Part shown: positions 28,701 through 36,891 of the stretch, piece by piece
How the letters are laid out: every line of letters begins with the position of its first letter
Numbering within the stretch: position 1 is the first letter of the stretch
Source of the DNA: Saxidomus purpurata
Lineage: Eukaryota; Mollusca; Bivalvia; Venerida; Veneridae
Length of the DNA stretch: 64,000 bases
Reading direction: 5' to 3'
Assembly (NCBI GenBank): GCA_022818135.1
Contig: JAFMSR010000009.1
Coordinates: 28,635,315 to 28,699,314, forward strand
Notes under the pieces: generated by a model
The model's database searches: none
What the model was told of the DNA's origin: nothing
Seen by the model: only the letters and a program-made list of their open reading frames with translations
Program-made: the position numbers and the translations under genes

Positions 28701-30911
28701 AAACCACAAGACGTAGAGCTAAGATATTTGGCATGTAGCATGGTCTAGTTGACCTCTACCAAGATTATACAAATTATGCCCCTGGGATAAAAATTTACCT
28801 TGCCCAGGGTGTCACTTAGTTTTACAAAGGCTTATAAAGGAAAACTTTAAAAATCTTCTTCTCTGAAACTACAATGTCTAGGGCTTAGATATTTGGCATG
28901 TATCATTGCCTAGTAGACCTCTTCAAAATTGGTTCACATTATGCCCCTGTGGTCAAAATTGACCTTGCCCGGGTGGGGGGGGGTAGCATTGTCTTGTGGA
29001 CCTCTACCAAGATTGTTCAAATTATGACCCCCGGGTCAAAATTGACCTTGCGTGGGTGGTCACTTAGTTTTGCATAGGCTTATATAGGAAAAACTTTAAC
29101 AAGAGGGCCAAGATGGCCCTATATCGCTCACCTTGGTACAAGTCCACTTGCCTGGTGGAAGATCACTAGATAATGTTATATACCAAATAAGTTTTCCTAT
29201 ATACGCTTTTGTAAAACAAATGACCCCCGGTGCGGGGTCAATTTTGATCCGGGGCTCATAATTTGAACAATCTTGGTAGAAGTCCACTAGCCAATGCTAC
29301 ATGCCAAATATCTAAGCTCTAGGCCTTGTGGTTTCAGAGAAGAAGATTTTTTAAGTTTTTCCTATATATTCCTATGCAAAACTAAGTGACCCCCAGTGCT
29401 GGGTCAATTTTGACCCGGGGGTCATAATTTGAACAATCTTGGTAGAGGTCTACTAGACAATGCTACATGCCAAATATCTTAGCTCTAGGCCTTGTGGTTT
29501 CAGAGATGAATATTTTTAAAGTTTTCCCTATATATTCCTATGCAAAATCTAAGGGCCCATCTGCGCGGGGTCAGTTTTGACCCGGGGGTCATAATTTGAA
29601 CAATCTTGGTAGAGGTCCACTAGACAATGCTACATGCCAAATATCTAAGCTCTAGGCCTTGTGGTTTCAGAGAAGAAGATTTTTAAAGTTTTTCCTATTT
29701 ATTGCCATAGCAACCAGAGTTCTGCATGGAATGGAATTCTTTGAACAATTTTGGTAGAGCTTCATGCAAGGAACATTCCTGCATAGTTTTATCAACATTG
29801 GCCTAGAGGTTTCAGAGGAGATGTCATTTGAATCAAAATGTTGACGGACGATGGACAATCATCGATCAGAAAAGCTCACCCTGGCGTAGCCAGGTGAGCT
29901 AAAAATCTTCTCTGAAACCACAAGGCCTAGAGCTTAGATATTTGGCATGTAGCATTGTCTAGTGGACCTCTACCAAGATTGTTCAAATTATGAGCCCCGG
30001 GTTAAATTGACACACCGCCCGGGGGGTCACTTGGTTTTACATAGGCTTATATAGGAAAAACTTTAAAAATCTTCTGAAACCACAAGGCCTAGAGCTTAGA
30101 TATTTAGCATGTAGCATTGTCTAGTGGACCTTTACCAAGATTGTTCAAATCATGACCCCCTGGTCAAAATTAACCCTTCCTTGGGAGGGGGGGGGGGGGG
30201 GGGAAGCACTTGATTTTACATAAGCTTATATATGGAAAACTTAAAAAAAAAAAAACCACAAGGCCGACAGGCAGATAATAGATATTTGAAATGTTACTTG
30301 GCATTGTGTAGTTGACCTCTATGAATTATGTTAGAATCATGACCCCTTTTATTATAGCAAAGTGTAGTCGGGTGAGAGGTATAGGGCCATTATGGCCCTC
30401 TTGTTAGATAATGGCATGTGGCAGTATTGTGGTAAAGTTTAAAGATATTAATAGTTTTCTGATCATAAACAGAGATTGTATTCCTGCATTATACAAAACT
30501 TAGTAGTTATATAGGTGTCATTTACTGGCTTTGCCTTGTTTCAAACTTACAAACTTGTACAATTGCTTGTATAAAAGCATCAATGTTCTAAACATCTCAT
30601 TGTTAGGCTAGTTCAAGTTTGAGTATCTTGTCAGTTTGATAAGGAAGATAAGAGCAAATGAAAACAGTGAGATATGAGAGGTAGAATTATGCAGTCATGT
30701 CTGTTTATGTACTTGCTTTGAAAGACAGTATTGGTTTTCAAACAAAACATTGGGGTCTAAAACTTGCAACTAAAAATTTTACTTACTGTGCACTTTCTTG
30801 TATATTTCAGGCCCTACTGGTCCAAGTGTTGCAGGATACCTGACTGCTGGTACCCGGCCTGCCATGCCAGATAAACCGCCACCTATAGATCATCATGAGG
30901 AACTCCACTGA
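1632..30911 (+). CDS. DNAJC13: DnaJ homolog subfamily C member 13 (RME-8), C-terminal part, spliced
   Basis: DNAJC13/RME-8 is a very large J-domain protein of early endosomes. It recruits Hsc70 and works with retromer and the WASH complex in sorting and recycling. Only the last about 170 codons are visible, and the J domain and most armadillo-like repeats lie upstream of the window. Exons 1632-1772, 4699-4839, 6557-6656 and 30811-30911 join in frame. Hallmarks of the family's end are [28 protein letters not shown], the block [11 protein letters not shown], and the twin motifs SGYLTG and VAGYLTAG followed by a proline-rich PPPIDH tail and a TGA stop. All visible junctions have GT and AG borders. 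A 15-nt microexon (12397-12411) may be included before the last exon. The gene runs convergently toward the NSF-like gene on the other strand. Identification comes from recall of the family, not an alignment. Confidence 0.93.
2007..3030 (+). repeat. A-family hairpin-ended repeat, copy 1
   Basis: It begins with the palindrome AGCTCACCTGGCAC-aaa-GTGCCAGAGTGAGCT (arms 2007-2020 and 2024-2038). A unique head follows, containing gttgctatggcaac (2222-2235). Then come about four units of roughly 165 bp marked by 'agatatttggcatgtagcattgtctagtggacc' (split here by mismatches; starts near 2278, 2444, 2609 and 2773). The 3' end is decayed ('gagcgatatagg' without the terminal hairpin). Confidence 0.85.
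3031..3410 (+). repeat. E-family repeat ending GACAGCTCTTGTT
   Basis: Two related stretches contain 'gagatatta(a/c)tttgaaagttg'. They end in the stem CTGTC-ctact-GACAG followed immediately by CTCTTGTT (3403-3410). The next base starts an A-family copy, so one element was inserted exactly at the other's 3' end. Confidence 0.65.
3411..4035 (+). repeat. A-family hairpin-ended repeat, copy 2
   Basis: It starts with the CTCACCTGGCAC/GTGCCAGAGTGAGCT palindrome, carries gttgctatggcaac at 3605-3618, and has about three internal units. It ends with 'aggtgagcgatatagggc', the hairpin around GGC-tattttg-GCC, and CTCTTGTT. Confidence 0.85.
4036..4324 (+). repeat. E-family repeat, second unit
   Basis: It follows A copy 2 directly and ends in stem CTGTC-atga-GACAG plus CTCTTGTT (4317-4324), the same 3' terminus as at 3403-3410 apart from loop changes. 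The A copy probably sits between two E units or inside an E array. Confidence 0.55.
4699..4839 (+). CDS. DNAJC13: DNAJC13 exon (47 codons), phase 0 at both ends
   Basis: The acceptor is ctgttttag and the donor is CAA|gtgagt. It encodes 47 residues, beginning [17 protein letters not shown] and ending [10 protein letters not shown]. The segment [11 protein letters not shown] followed by SL.Y..Q is highly characteristic of the DNAJC13 C-terminus in animals. It has the same length as the preceding exon (141 nt) and the same phase. Confidence 0.93.
5134..6394 (+). repeat. A-family repeat, copy 3, with inner minisatellite
   Basis: The 5' palindrome is eroded, but the head ('aacatctcatctgaaaccactgggcc', broken up by mismatches) and units are clear to about 5850. 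The segment 5857-6095 is a short-unit array of 'agtgacttccttagcaacc'. The copy ends with 'ctcaggtgagcaatacagggccat' near 6390, without the usual CTCTTGTT. Confidence 0.75.
6557..6656 (+). CDS. DNAJC13: DNAJC13 exon (33 codons plus 1 nt), ends in phase 1
   Basis: The acceptor is taattttcag and the donor is ACAG|gtaata. It encodes [17 protein letters not shown], then [16 protein letters not shown], plus the first base of the next codon. The [11 protein letters not shown] block is the strongest family signature in the window. Phase 1 at the donor is compatible both with the 15-nt microexon at 12397 and with the terminal exon at 30811. Confidence 0.94.
6856..7855 (+). repeat. B-family hairpin-ended repeat with 146-bp units
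   Basis: The 5' snap-back has TATACCCCCC pairing with GGGGGGATATA around acaaagtg. Internal units marked by 'gtaaaatcttgtgga' start near 7090, 7236, 7381 and 7528 (spacing 146, 145, 147). The 3' end has stem ATCAC-cttca-GTGAT followed by AGTTCTAGT. Several units contain AGGTCA direct repeats. Confidence 0.8.
7057..7513 (+). promoter_or_regulatory. Array of AGGTCA direct repeats (DR1-type motifs)
   Basis: AGGTCAAAGGTCAAGGTCA occurs at 7057-7075, 7203-7221 and 7495-7513, with a one-base variant at 7349-7367. The first two half-sites form a perfect DR1, the classic binding arrangement for RXR heterodimers, HNF4 and COUP-TF. The motifs are part of B-family units. Binding is inferred, not shown. 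Confidence 0.45.
8275..9060 (+). repeat. A-family repeat, copy 4
   Basis: It starts with the AGCTCACCTGCCAC/GTGCCAGAGTGAGCT palindrome, has the X-box-like gttgctatggcaac at 8458-8471, then diverged units to about 9060, where another family takes over. Confidence 0.75.
9061..9575 (+). repeat. Repeat block with AGGTCA units and CTCTTGTT end
   Basis: Diverged tandem units contain AGGTCAAAGGTCAAGGTCA (9186-9204) and a related stretch near 9312. The block ends 'aaacagCTCTTGTT' (9568-9575), the same terminal octamer as families A and E. Confidence 0.55.
9757..11166 (+). repeat. A-family repeat, copy 5, with inner minisatellite
   Basis: The 5' palindrome variant has CTGAACAC and GTGCTCAG arms inside AGCT...GTGAGCT. 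Three or four old units follow, then a short-unit array (10618-11115) of 'agcaaccagtgacttcctt' variants. The end reads 'cagtgagcaatatagggccatcatggc...cttgtt' near 11166. Confidence 0.8.
10618..11115 (+). repeat. Minisatellite, about 20-25-bp units of AGCAACCAGTGACTTCCTT
   Basis: Roughly twenty irregular copies of a unit alternating 'agcaacca' and 'gtgacttcct'. The same array occurs inside A copy 3 (5857-6095) and, reversed, in the A relic at 44440-44898. It therefore marks an A subfamily rather than an independent locus. Confidence 0.75.
11230..12211 (+). repeat. Repeat with 'ccttgaaaagtacttgaat' units at both ends
   Basis: The segment opens with four or so copies of 'ccttgaaaagtacttgaat' (11250-11335) and closes with the same motif near 11999-12020. 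About 660 bases of non-coding sequence lie between. It is followed by an A-type 3' end, 'caggtgagcgatatagggtcg' near 12172-12211. Class unknown. Confidence 0.5.
12397..12411 (+). CDS. DNAJC13: Candidate 15-nt in-frame microexon of DNAJC13
   Basis: Fifteen bases sit between an excellent acceptor (attttgttccacag) and a donor (gtaaca). Entering and leaving in phase 1, they would insert D-Q-P-H-P between SGYLT and [11 protein letters not shown] without changing frame. A consensus branch point CTAAC lies at 12371-12375, 22-26 nt upstream, and two TGC triplets (12363-12365 and 12369-12371) flank it, as in SRRM-type microexon enhancers. Skipping it also leaves an intact frame, so it could be alternative, perhaps tissue-specific. 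No conservation evidence was available, and chance splice-like sequence in a 24-kb intron remains possible. Confidence 0.5.
12804..13020 (+). mobile_element. tRNA-derived SINE
   Basis: The head resembles a tRNA gene with an A box in 'ggtgcagtggtagc' (about 12817-12829) and a B box 'ggctcgatccc' (12857-12867), that is, an internal RNA polymerase III promoter. A non-tRNA body follows and ends in an A-rich tail ('gagaaaaaaaag'). It lies 390 bp downstream of the candidate microexon. Target duplication was not resolved. Confidence 0.75.
14155..16153 (+). repeat. A-family repeat, copy 6, split by a pogo-like element
   Basis: The 5' palindrome is AGCTCAC-tggctttgcca-GGGTGAGCT. An X-box-like gttgctatggcaac lies at 14340-14353, with about five units. 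The copy is interrupted at 15151-16070 by a TA-flanked element and resumes with 'tataacattgtctagtgatcttcc' (broken here by nothing but the insert). It ends GGCC-atcta-GGCC + CTCTTGTT (16146-16153). A 13-15-base G run occurs near 15090-15105. Confidence 0.85.
15151..16070 (+). mobile_element. Pogo/Tigger-like non-autonomous element in TA target
   Basis: Ends are CAGTAGAACCTC... and ...GAGTCTACTG, flanked by TA at 15149-15150 and 16071-16072. Subterminal inverted motifs 'ccgga' and 'tccgg' recur. No transposase frame is present in the 920 bp. Insertion into A copy 6 is shown by the continuity of A sequence across it. The TA duplication and CAGT start are typical of the Tc1/mariner-pogo group, and the assignment below superfamily level is inference. 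Confidence 0.75.
16929..17217 (+). repeat. Degenerate A-family fragment
   Basis: Recognisable head sequence ('aacatctcctctgaaaccact', with nearby 'ggttgctatggcg') and a decayed end 'ggccctcttgataa'. No clear units remain. Confidence 0.6.
17629..19867 (+). mobile_element. PIF/Harbinger-like non-autonomous element
   Basis: Terminal inverted repeats start GGCCACACCAAATT, followed after two variable bases by TAAGTTGGTCAT. They match over about 36 bp at both ends. They are flanked by a TAA target duplication (17626-17628 and 19868-19870), the hallmark TWA duplication of PIF/Harbinger. Length is 2239 bp with no transposase or Myb-like frame. A C/B-type repeat is nested at 18120-18600. Confidence 0.8.
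18120..18600 (+). repeat. B/C-type hairpin-ended repeat nested in Harbinger-like element
   Basis: The 5' snap-back has TATACCCCCA pairing with GGGGGGTATAT around cgaagttt. Two 150-bp units contain 'gtttccggatgataactcatga' (one base changed between copies) and AGGTCAAAGGTCAAGGTCA at 18302-18320. The 3' end has stem GTCAC-tctt-GTGAC followed by AGTTCTAGT. Confidence 0.75.
20154..21867 (+). repeat. I-family repeat with nested C-family array
   Basis: The 5' palindrome AGCTTGTC ... GACAAGCT encloses a T-rich/A-rich stem (20154-20187). The 3' end is the palindrome CCGGCGCCGG plus 'caggcggtg' and CTCTTGTT (21860-21867). Between them lies a C-family copy (from 20249) with five 146-bp units, then B-like sequence with AGGTCAAAGGTCAAGGTCA at 21183-21201 and several diverged 'ggggtcaaggtca' units. 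Confidence 0.6.
20249..21100 (+). repeat. C-family tandem array, 146-bp period
   Basis: The head is TATACCCCCA...GGGGGGTATATAGGAG. Unit starts ('acttttccttgtccgg') at 20481, 20627, 20773 and 20919 give three consecutive spacings of exactly 146. Units include 'ttggaattcaatacaactt' and 'gaggaagtgcagtgcac'. Confidence 0.85.
21876..22935 (+). other. Intronic sequence, mostly unclassified
   Basis: Mostly unique-looking AT-rich sequence. Two decayed repeat ends are visible: 'gaggagtgacagctctttt' near 22528-22546, and 'aaggcgtgCTCTTGTT' at 22621-22636. A short AGGTCA-containing unit lies near 22319-22335. No exon was recognised. Confidence 0.5.
22936..24405 (+). repeat. D-family hairpin-ended repeat, about ten diverged units
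   Basis: The 5' palindrome is AGCTCACcgg-AGCAC-aaa-GTGCT-aaaaGTGAGCT. Units of roughly 142-146 bp contain 'ggtcaaaaactaggtcac' and 'catgaaacttggtcagaat'. The 3' end reads 'ggtgagggatataggtgccatcttgg' and a decayed 'ctgttt'. Confidence 0.8.
24406..25104 (+). other. AT-rich intronic spacer
   Basis: No exon, repeat head or structured motif was recognised in these 700 bases. Confidence 0.5.
25105..25652 (+). repeat. Truncated A-family fragment
   Basis: A head lacking the left arm of its palindrome ('cggagtgagctattaggatca', one mismatch away from other copies) and two units. It is cut by the C-family copy that begins at 25653. Confidence 0.65.
25653..26930 (+). repeat. C-family tandem array, nine units, 146-bp period
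   Basis: The snap-back head TATACCCCCA...GGGGGGGTATATAGGAG is followed by units beginning 'acttttccttgtcc' at 25881, 26027, 26173, 26453, 26599, 26745 and 26891, plus a first unit at about 25735 and an indel-bearing unit at about 26310. Spacing is exactly 146 wherever no indel is visible. The 3' end is missing. Confidence 0.85.
26931..27394 (+). other. Intronic spacer, nothing recognised
   Basis: AT-rich sequence without exon, repeat head or notable motif. Confidence 0.45.
27395..27641 (+). repeat. A-family 3' fragment
   Basis: A G-rich unit remnant and a 3' end 'caggtgagcaataaagagccatcttggcccttttgttt' (broken by its own mismatches). It abuts the next A copy. Confidence 0.65.
27643..28281 (+). 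repeat. A-family repeat, copy 7
   Basis: The 5' palindrome variant has 'ctggc-tat-gccag'. It has three units and a very G-rich segment at 28138-28171. The 3' end 'aggtgagcgatatag' lacks the terminal hairpin and runs straight into the next copy at 28283. Confidence 0.8.
28283..30405 (+). repeat. A-family repeat, copy 8, split by a reversed A copy
   Basis: The 5' palindrome is AGCTCACCTGGTAC-aaa-GTGCCAGAGTGAGCT. Units run to 29097 ('ggaaaaactt') and resume at 29901 ('aaaaatcttctctgaaacc') on the other side of a minus-oriented A copy. The 3' end is GGGCC-atta-TGGCC plus CTCTTGTT (30398-30405). A run of about 20 G lies at 30185-30203. Confidence 0.8.
29098..29900 (-). repeat. A-family repeat, copy 9, inserted inside copy 8
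   Basis: Read on the minus strand it runs from the palindrome AGCTCACC-tggctacgcca-GGGTGAGCT to the hairpin GGGCC-atctt-GGCCC and CTCTTGTT. The host sequence 'actttaaaaatctt' is recognisable on both sides. This fixes the element borders to within two bases and shows no target duplication longer than about 2 bp. Confidence 0.85.
30406..30810 (+). other. DNAJC13: End of last DNAJC13 intron
   Basis: Repeat-free AT-rich sequence ending in the pyrimidine tract and AG of the terminal exon acceptor. Confidence 0.6.
30811..30911 (+). CDS. DNAJC13: DNAJC13 terminal coding exon with stop
   Basis: The acceptor is tgtatatttcag. It continues the phase-1 codon to give [20 protein letters not shown] and then [13 protein letters not shown], with TGA at 30909-30911. 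Family members end with a second GYLTAG motif and a short Pro-rich, acidic and His-containing tail, which fits. The GPTGP stretch is slightly longer than the GPG-type linker I recall for vertebrates. Confidence 0.93.
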
Positions 30912-31375
30912 TAGTGTCATCAATGATGTCATGATGAGGTCACCAGTGATGTCATAAGTGATGGCACAATGGAACAAAATAACATGCTCAATGATACTGC
31001 AGATGGGACAAACAATCCCAAGCATTATGCTGGCAGAAATGGTGATATTTTATTGATATTTTTGAGTTTATATTTCCATGCCATAGGTAGTTCATTCAGT
31101 CTGATACTGTATGTTTACACAAAATTCATATAATGTAATGTCACCAGAATATCCTAGTGATTGAACAAAATATTAAAAAGAGGAAAAATTTTCATTTGTG
31201 GAAAGTTTGTTCCAGATTGGTCAGAATTAGGATACAAGACCTGTTTGTATTAGAATTAATAACTTCTGAAAATTCTATTAATGTGTTAACAACATAGCTG
31301 TGTATCAAAAGTTACAGGCATTATTATGTGTATTATAAATGTGAAAAATAAAGTGTCTGTGTGATTTAATAAGAG
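30912..31375 (+). other. DNAJC13: DNAJC13 3' UTR (proximal form)
   Basis: Sequence after the TGA has no repeats of the A to J families. It runs to a canonical AATAAA at 31347-31352 followed by the GT-rich stretch GTGTCTGTGTG. The end point is inferred. Distal poly(A) sites further into the repeat-free 31.4-32.4 kb region cannot be excluded. Confidence 0.65.
31347..31352 (+). terminator. DNAJC13: Poly(A) signal of DNAJC13
   Basis: Canonical AATAAA about 435 nt after the stop codon, followed within 20 nt by a GT-rich downstream element. Confidence 0.65.
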
Positions 31376-32471
31376 GTGAAATGTGAAGTGACTGGTCCAA
31401 ATGAAGGACAATGTAAAAAGCTTCTCAAATAGTCATCTTTGGATGGTGTGCCTATGCAAGAGGTGTAATTTAGGGTAAAACATAGTGGTGAAAATATGAA
31501 GAAAGAGATAGATGGAAATGGCCTAAAAGCAATGATGAAAGAATTACAAGACATTAAAGTAAGCTATAAATGAAAATGTGAACAAGTGCTCTAAAAACTA
31601 TGTAATTTGTAACCAGAACACATTGATGACAAGAAGACGTGTTTAACTAAAAAATTATTTAAAGATGCGTATATTGCACATTCAAAGTGGAACTCCTAAT
31701 TAATACAGTGTCATTATTTAGACATGCCTTTTAAAATGATAGAAAAAGTATTTTTACATACACTGGTTGCCTGATATTTCTTGAATACTTGGACTGGGAG
31801 TATTTTACAAAATCTAGTCGATACTGTTAATGGTCCAAATACTTTCTGTAGATTCTATTTACTATTTTGTTTGTGACTTTTAGTCTGCCATTTTGTGAAC
31901 AATGATAAATGATAGCAGAGTAATTGATAATTAAATTATATATTACCGTAGGTTTTGTTAAATGTATAATTTTGAATAGTAAATCAGTTTTATAATACAG
32001 AATGATGTACAAAAATGTTTGTGGTAAATACTGCATAATTTTTCCTGTAGTATGTATTGTAACCCCACCAAACAAGATTTGTAGGACAATAATTATAGGA
32101 CTTGCTTTGTCACACCCTGACAAACATTAAATTTGTTGATTTTGGTTCTGTGGCATCACTTTTTTATCTGATATAGTTCATTCTCACTTACAGTGATAGC
32201 TCTAGTATGTTTTTCTTCTTATATAAAAACTTTCTCCATATGTAATGTTCTTATAGTCACTGTTAGAATGATACACAAATAATCATGTAATGTAAATACA
32301 TAAAACAATTATGTAAATAATACAGGAATGCCATGATACTCGGCTATTGGCAGAGGTGGCAGAGTGTTTTAAAATGGATTGAGCTGACTGCCAGTCATGT
32401 GTAGTAAACATTAGCTTTAGATATCTTTTTGTATATTTAGTTAGAACAGGTCAGTGATATATTAAATATAG
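31376..32471. other. Intergenic or distal 3' UTR sequence
   Basis: AT-rich, without a supported gene. A decayed B-type 3' end, 'ctcacttacagtgatagctctagt', is visible at about 32184-32207. Confidence 0.5.
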
Positions 32472-32473
32472 TA

Positions 32474-33207
32474 CAGTCAAACTTGTGCTAACGGTCACCT
32501 GTTACTAGCGGCCACCTGCCAACAATGGCCAGTCTGAATTCCCCCCCTCAAAATTTGCTCTAAACAAGGCCGGGATTAGCAGTCACCTGCCGTCCGCGGT
32601 CAGCGGCAAGTGAAAAAGCATCCCGTCATCGGGTCCATAATGCGAATAGCGGCCCCTGAAATTTTCGCAGCCGGCCTAATCAAAGCATTTTGTTTTCTTG
32701 TAATGTTGTTTGCACCTCAAACGACGGGTGCAATAATCAAAGATGCTTTCAATAATGAAAAGAGGTGCTAACATTTAATTGTCACCTTCATATTTGAAGC
32801 ACACACATGAATTTTATCCATTCAAACTGTCCGGTAATTGCCAAAAATCGGCTCTATTAATTGCTCGATTGTTTATTTGATGCAGAATATCCTCGCATTT
32901 TAGAGTCATAGTTTTCATTATTTGTGCAACTAAATAATAATTGTTTATTTCAGCTAATTAATGCATTTGATTTGTCAATATTGCGACCATTTGCAGAATT
33001 AAAGCATATGCACGAAATTCGGATAAATTGTTATTTGGTTAATGCTTATACTTAGGCAGTTTATCTGACAAGTGATGATGAAACCTGATAAACAATGTTT
33101 AGTATGATGAAACTATATCGACAGTCCACACCCGACCAAAGGTCACCTGTGAACAGTGGCCATTTTCATGGTTTCCCTTGACCGGCCATTGTTCACAAGT
33201 TTGACTG
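32474..33207 (+). mobile_element. Pogo/Tigger-like element in TA target
   Basis: Perfect 14-bp terminal inverted repeats CAGTCAAACTTGTG ... CACAAGTTTGACTG, flanked by TA (32472-32473 and 33208-33209). Subterminal sequence repeats 'ggtcacctg' and 'ggccacctg' motifs. 734 bp with no coding frame. Confidence 0.85.
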
Positions 33208-33219
33208 TAGTATGTTTTT

Positions 33220-34371
33220 AGCTCACCTGGCTACACCAGGGTGAGCTTTTTTGATTGATGATTGTCCGTTGTACGTCGTCCATAGTCCATCAACATTTTG
33301 ATTCAAATGACATCTCCTCTGAAACCACTATCCAATGTTGATAAAACTATGCAGGAATGTTCCTTGCATGAAGCTCTACAAAAATTGTTCAAAGAATTCC
33401 ATTCCATGCAGAACTCTGCTTGCTATGGCAACAAATAGGAAAAACTTTAACAATCTTCTTCTCTAAAACCACAAGGTCTAGAGCTTAGATATTTGGCATG
33501 AAGCATTGTCTAGTGGCCCTCTACCAAGATTGTTCAAATTATGATCCCCTGGTCAAAATTGACCCCGCGGGGGTAGTCACTTGGTTTTGCAAAGGCTTAT
33601 AGAGGAAAATCTTTAAAAATCTTCTTTTCTGAAACCACAAAGCCTAGAGCTTAGATATTTGGCATGTAGCATTGGCTAGTGGACCTCTCCCAAGATTGTT
33701 CAAATTATGACCCCAGGATCAAAATTGACCCCGCACTGGGGGTCACTTAGTTTTACATAGGCTTATATAGGAAAAACTTTAAAAATCTTCTTCTCTGAAA
33801 CCACAAGGCCTAGAGCTTAGATATTTGGGATGTAGCATTGGCTAGTAGACCTCTACCGAAATTGTCCAAATTATGTACCCCCGGATGAAAATTGACCCCA
33901 CACGGGGTCACTTAGTTTCACATAGGTTTATATAAGAAAAACTTAAAAATCTTCTTCTCTGAAACCACAACGCCTAGTGCTTAGATATTTGACATGTAGC
34001 ATTGGCTAGTAGACCTCTACCAAGATTGTTCAAATTATGGCCCCCGGATCAAAATTGACCCCGCACAGGGGGTCATTTAGTTTTACATAGGCTTATATAG
34101 GAAACCTTAAAAAATCTTCTTCTCTGAAACCACAAGGCCTAGAGCTTAGATATTTGGCATGTAACATTGTCTAGTAGACCTCTTCAAAGTTTGTTAACCT
34201 TATGCCCCTGGGGTCAAAATTGACCTTCCCCGGGAGAGGGGGGGGTCACTTGTTTTACAAAGACATATATAGGAAAACCTATTTGGTATATAACATTATC
34301 TAGTGATCTTCAACCAGGCAAGTGGACTTGTACCAAGGTGAGCGATATAGGGCCATATTGGCCCTCTTGTT
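33220..34371 (+). repeat. A-family repeat, copy 10
   Basis: The 5' palindrome is AGCTCACCTGG-ctaca-CCAGGGTGAGCT. It has six units, each with a GC-rich 'gaccccgca...gggggtca' segment. The 3' end is GGGCC-atat-TGGCCC + CTCTTGTT. This is one of the best preserved full-length copies, starting 11 bp after the pogo-like element's TA. Confidence 0.9.
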
Positions 34372-36891
34372 CATTATAACTTGATTTCATAAAGTTTGTA
34401 TGATTAGCATATTTATTGGATAAAACCCATAGCTTTTAAACTGAGTTATTAAAGCTTAATTATGTAGAGGTACTTTTGTGTGATAAATAAGATGTCATAA
34501 GTAAGTAAAGGGGAGATGTTTTTATATTAATGACCTTGTGTTTTGATGGCCAATCTTTGGTTTAGGGCTGTTTTACACAGGGTTTCCTGTAAACATAAAT
34601 TTTTCATTTCATCTGTAACCAAATATCAATTTTAATGGATGAGGATGGGTCTTGAAATACATTTATTTGTTGTTTATTGTTAAATGTTTCTGTTCTCTAT
34701 ATCAAAGGTTTAATTCTGTTGTTTAGTAAGACAATAATGGGTAAGCACAGAACTAGACTTGTTGTAAGATAAAACAAAAGTTGAGTTAATGTACTCGGAA
34801 GATAATATACCCCTGTATAGTAATTGCTATACAGTATTATGTCTTTTCACTACTAATGTGCATGACTGTAACTAATTATCGTTTGTACATGTACTTAGCA
34901 AGCATGAAGATCAACACAAGATGTTTGAAGTTTATTGCAAAGTGCTTTAACTGTAGTATAATTTTAACATTTTAGCCAGCTTAATTTTTTATAGTTTTGC
35001 AGTAAGATTGTGGAAAAGTTTGTTGATGAGAGGGAAACATGGACTCTGCCGATGCTCATGTTATGATGACCAATTATTTTATGATAGGTAATTCTTTGTG
35101 CATACCATTTGCTTGTACTATTTAGTGACTTCATGAATACAAATTTATCAAAAGTCAAAGTTAGATTACAACCCTTACATTAAGTGGTCACCTTGCTTAA
35201 TGGTTATTTGGTCATATTCTTTGACTGGCCATTTAGGACAGGTTAGACTGTTAGATGATGATCAGTGCTTTAAGTACTCAAACATGACTGAATGCCCCCA
35301 AAAATATAAAAAGGCAGGGTGCTAAATTGTACACGGACATTTTGTATTGCATCATGAGGCACAGTTTGACGTCATTTATGATGTAACAGCTTGCATATCA
35401 AAACCTAGGTTATTGCAGATTTTACAACAACTTATTTCCTGTTTTCTTTAACTGACAAACAATGAATGGTATTCAAATGATTAAATATATACAGCGTTAT
35501 ATATTTAGTTTGTTTGATTAAAGACTGAAAGACATCAAACAGAAGCTGCCCTGATATTAGCAAATATAGTACTACTATTCATGAATTTATGTTTACTATG
35601 CTGCTAGCTGTTACCCTTATTGTATGCATGTGTATTTCAGAACTAGTCACAAATTGCAATATATTCTTTAATTAGCTATTCTGAGCTGCAGGCCCTGGAT
35701 GAGCTATCAGTATGGGTGGGTGGTCCAGCATACATTGTCAAACAAAGGAAAAGTTCCAGTCCATTGCACACAGGGACTGTTCTTACTAAAAATATAAACT
35801 TTGAAAGACATCTTCTTGTAAACTAAAGGATGGAATGTCACCAATCTTGACCTGTAGCATTGTCCCCTTCCAAAAAACAGGAAAAGGTAACAAAGTCCTG
35901 TACATAGGTTTAGGTACTGTACATAGTACTTTAGTTCCACAGAGTACTATAAGATAAATTTGTAGTACAACACATTACTATAAAGTTCTTTAGTACTGTA
36001 CAGTACTGTGCTAAAGCATTATATACTACTACATTACTTAATAGCATTTGGTGACATTAATTCCAGCTTCTGACCACATGAAATACACTTTGCTCTGATG
36101 AGTGACTTAGGGCCAACTTGACTCGCCAGTTTTATTTTTGGTTGTTATAGTTTGGCCATTGCTTTTGTATTTTTGTTCAGTGTTTGCCAAAATTGGTCTC
36201 CATATTTAGCTCAATCTTGGCCTACATTGTTTTCAAACATTTTCATGGGGCATCCAAAATTGAAAATAATGGGCTTGAAGCCTGCAAGTATGCATCAGTT
36301 TCAAAAATTGAAGAAGTGGGGGTATATTGCTTTGCAGCTACAGGCCAGTCAGCAAGTTGGTCAGTCGGTTGATAGATCTTTTGTTTCTGCTCATAACTTT
36401 AAAAGGATTTGACCAAGAGAACATAGATGAACCCTATTTATTTTGAGGTCACTGGGTCAAAATGTCACAGTAACCAGGCATTTAAAAAAGGTTTCTGCTC
36501 AATAATTTGAGATGGCTCTGACCTAAAGGTCTCAAACTTGGAAGGGACATTGATCATGGACAATTCATGAACCCTATTAAGTTTGAGGTGACTGTGCAAA
36601 AGATCCAGGTTACAGTATATGGTTTCAACTTGACAATGTCTGAGTGAAATCTTAAGGCAGCAAAACACCTATTACATTCCTGGGTCATGCCTAAAACCAA
36701 GGGAGATAAATGTGTATTTTCATAATCACCTAGGCACTACAATCACCTGCAAAGATAGAAGTTTTGTAATTCAAAACCGTTGTATGCTCTCACTAGGGGT
36801 GGCACGCACTATTAAATGACCGGAATTCACCAAACTTCATACAAATGTTATTTTGGCTGAGAAGTTGTGCACCTGGGTTTTAGCTTTTATT
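34372..36891. other. Intergenic sequence with low-complexity and diverged repeats
   Basis: 34.4-35.9 kb is AT-rich with no supported gene. 35900-36050 has many 'agtact/gtactg' motifs, including the palindrome AGTACTGTACAGTACT near 35992. 36370-36640 contains two diverged units of a 'tttctgctcataactttaaaagg'-type repeat (mismatched between copies). Confidence 0.45.
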
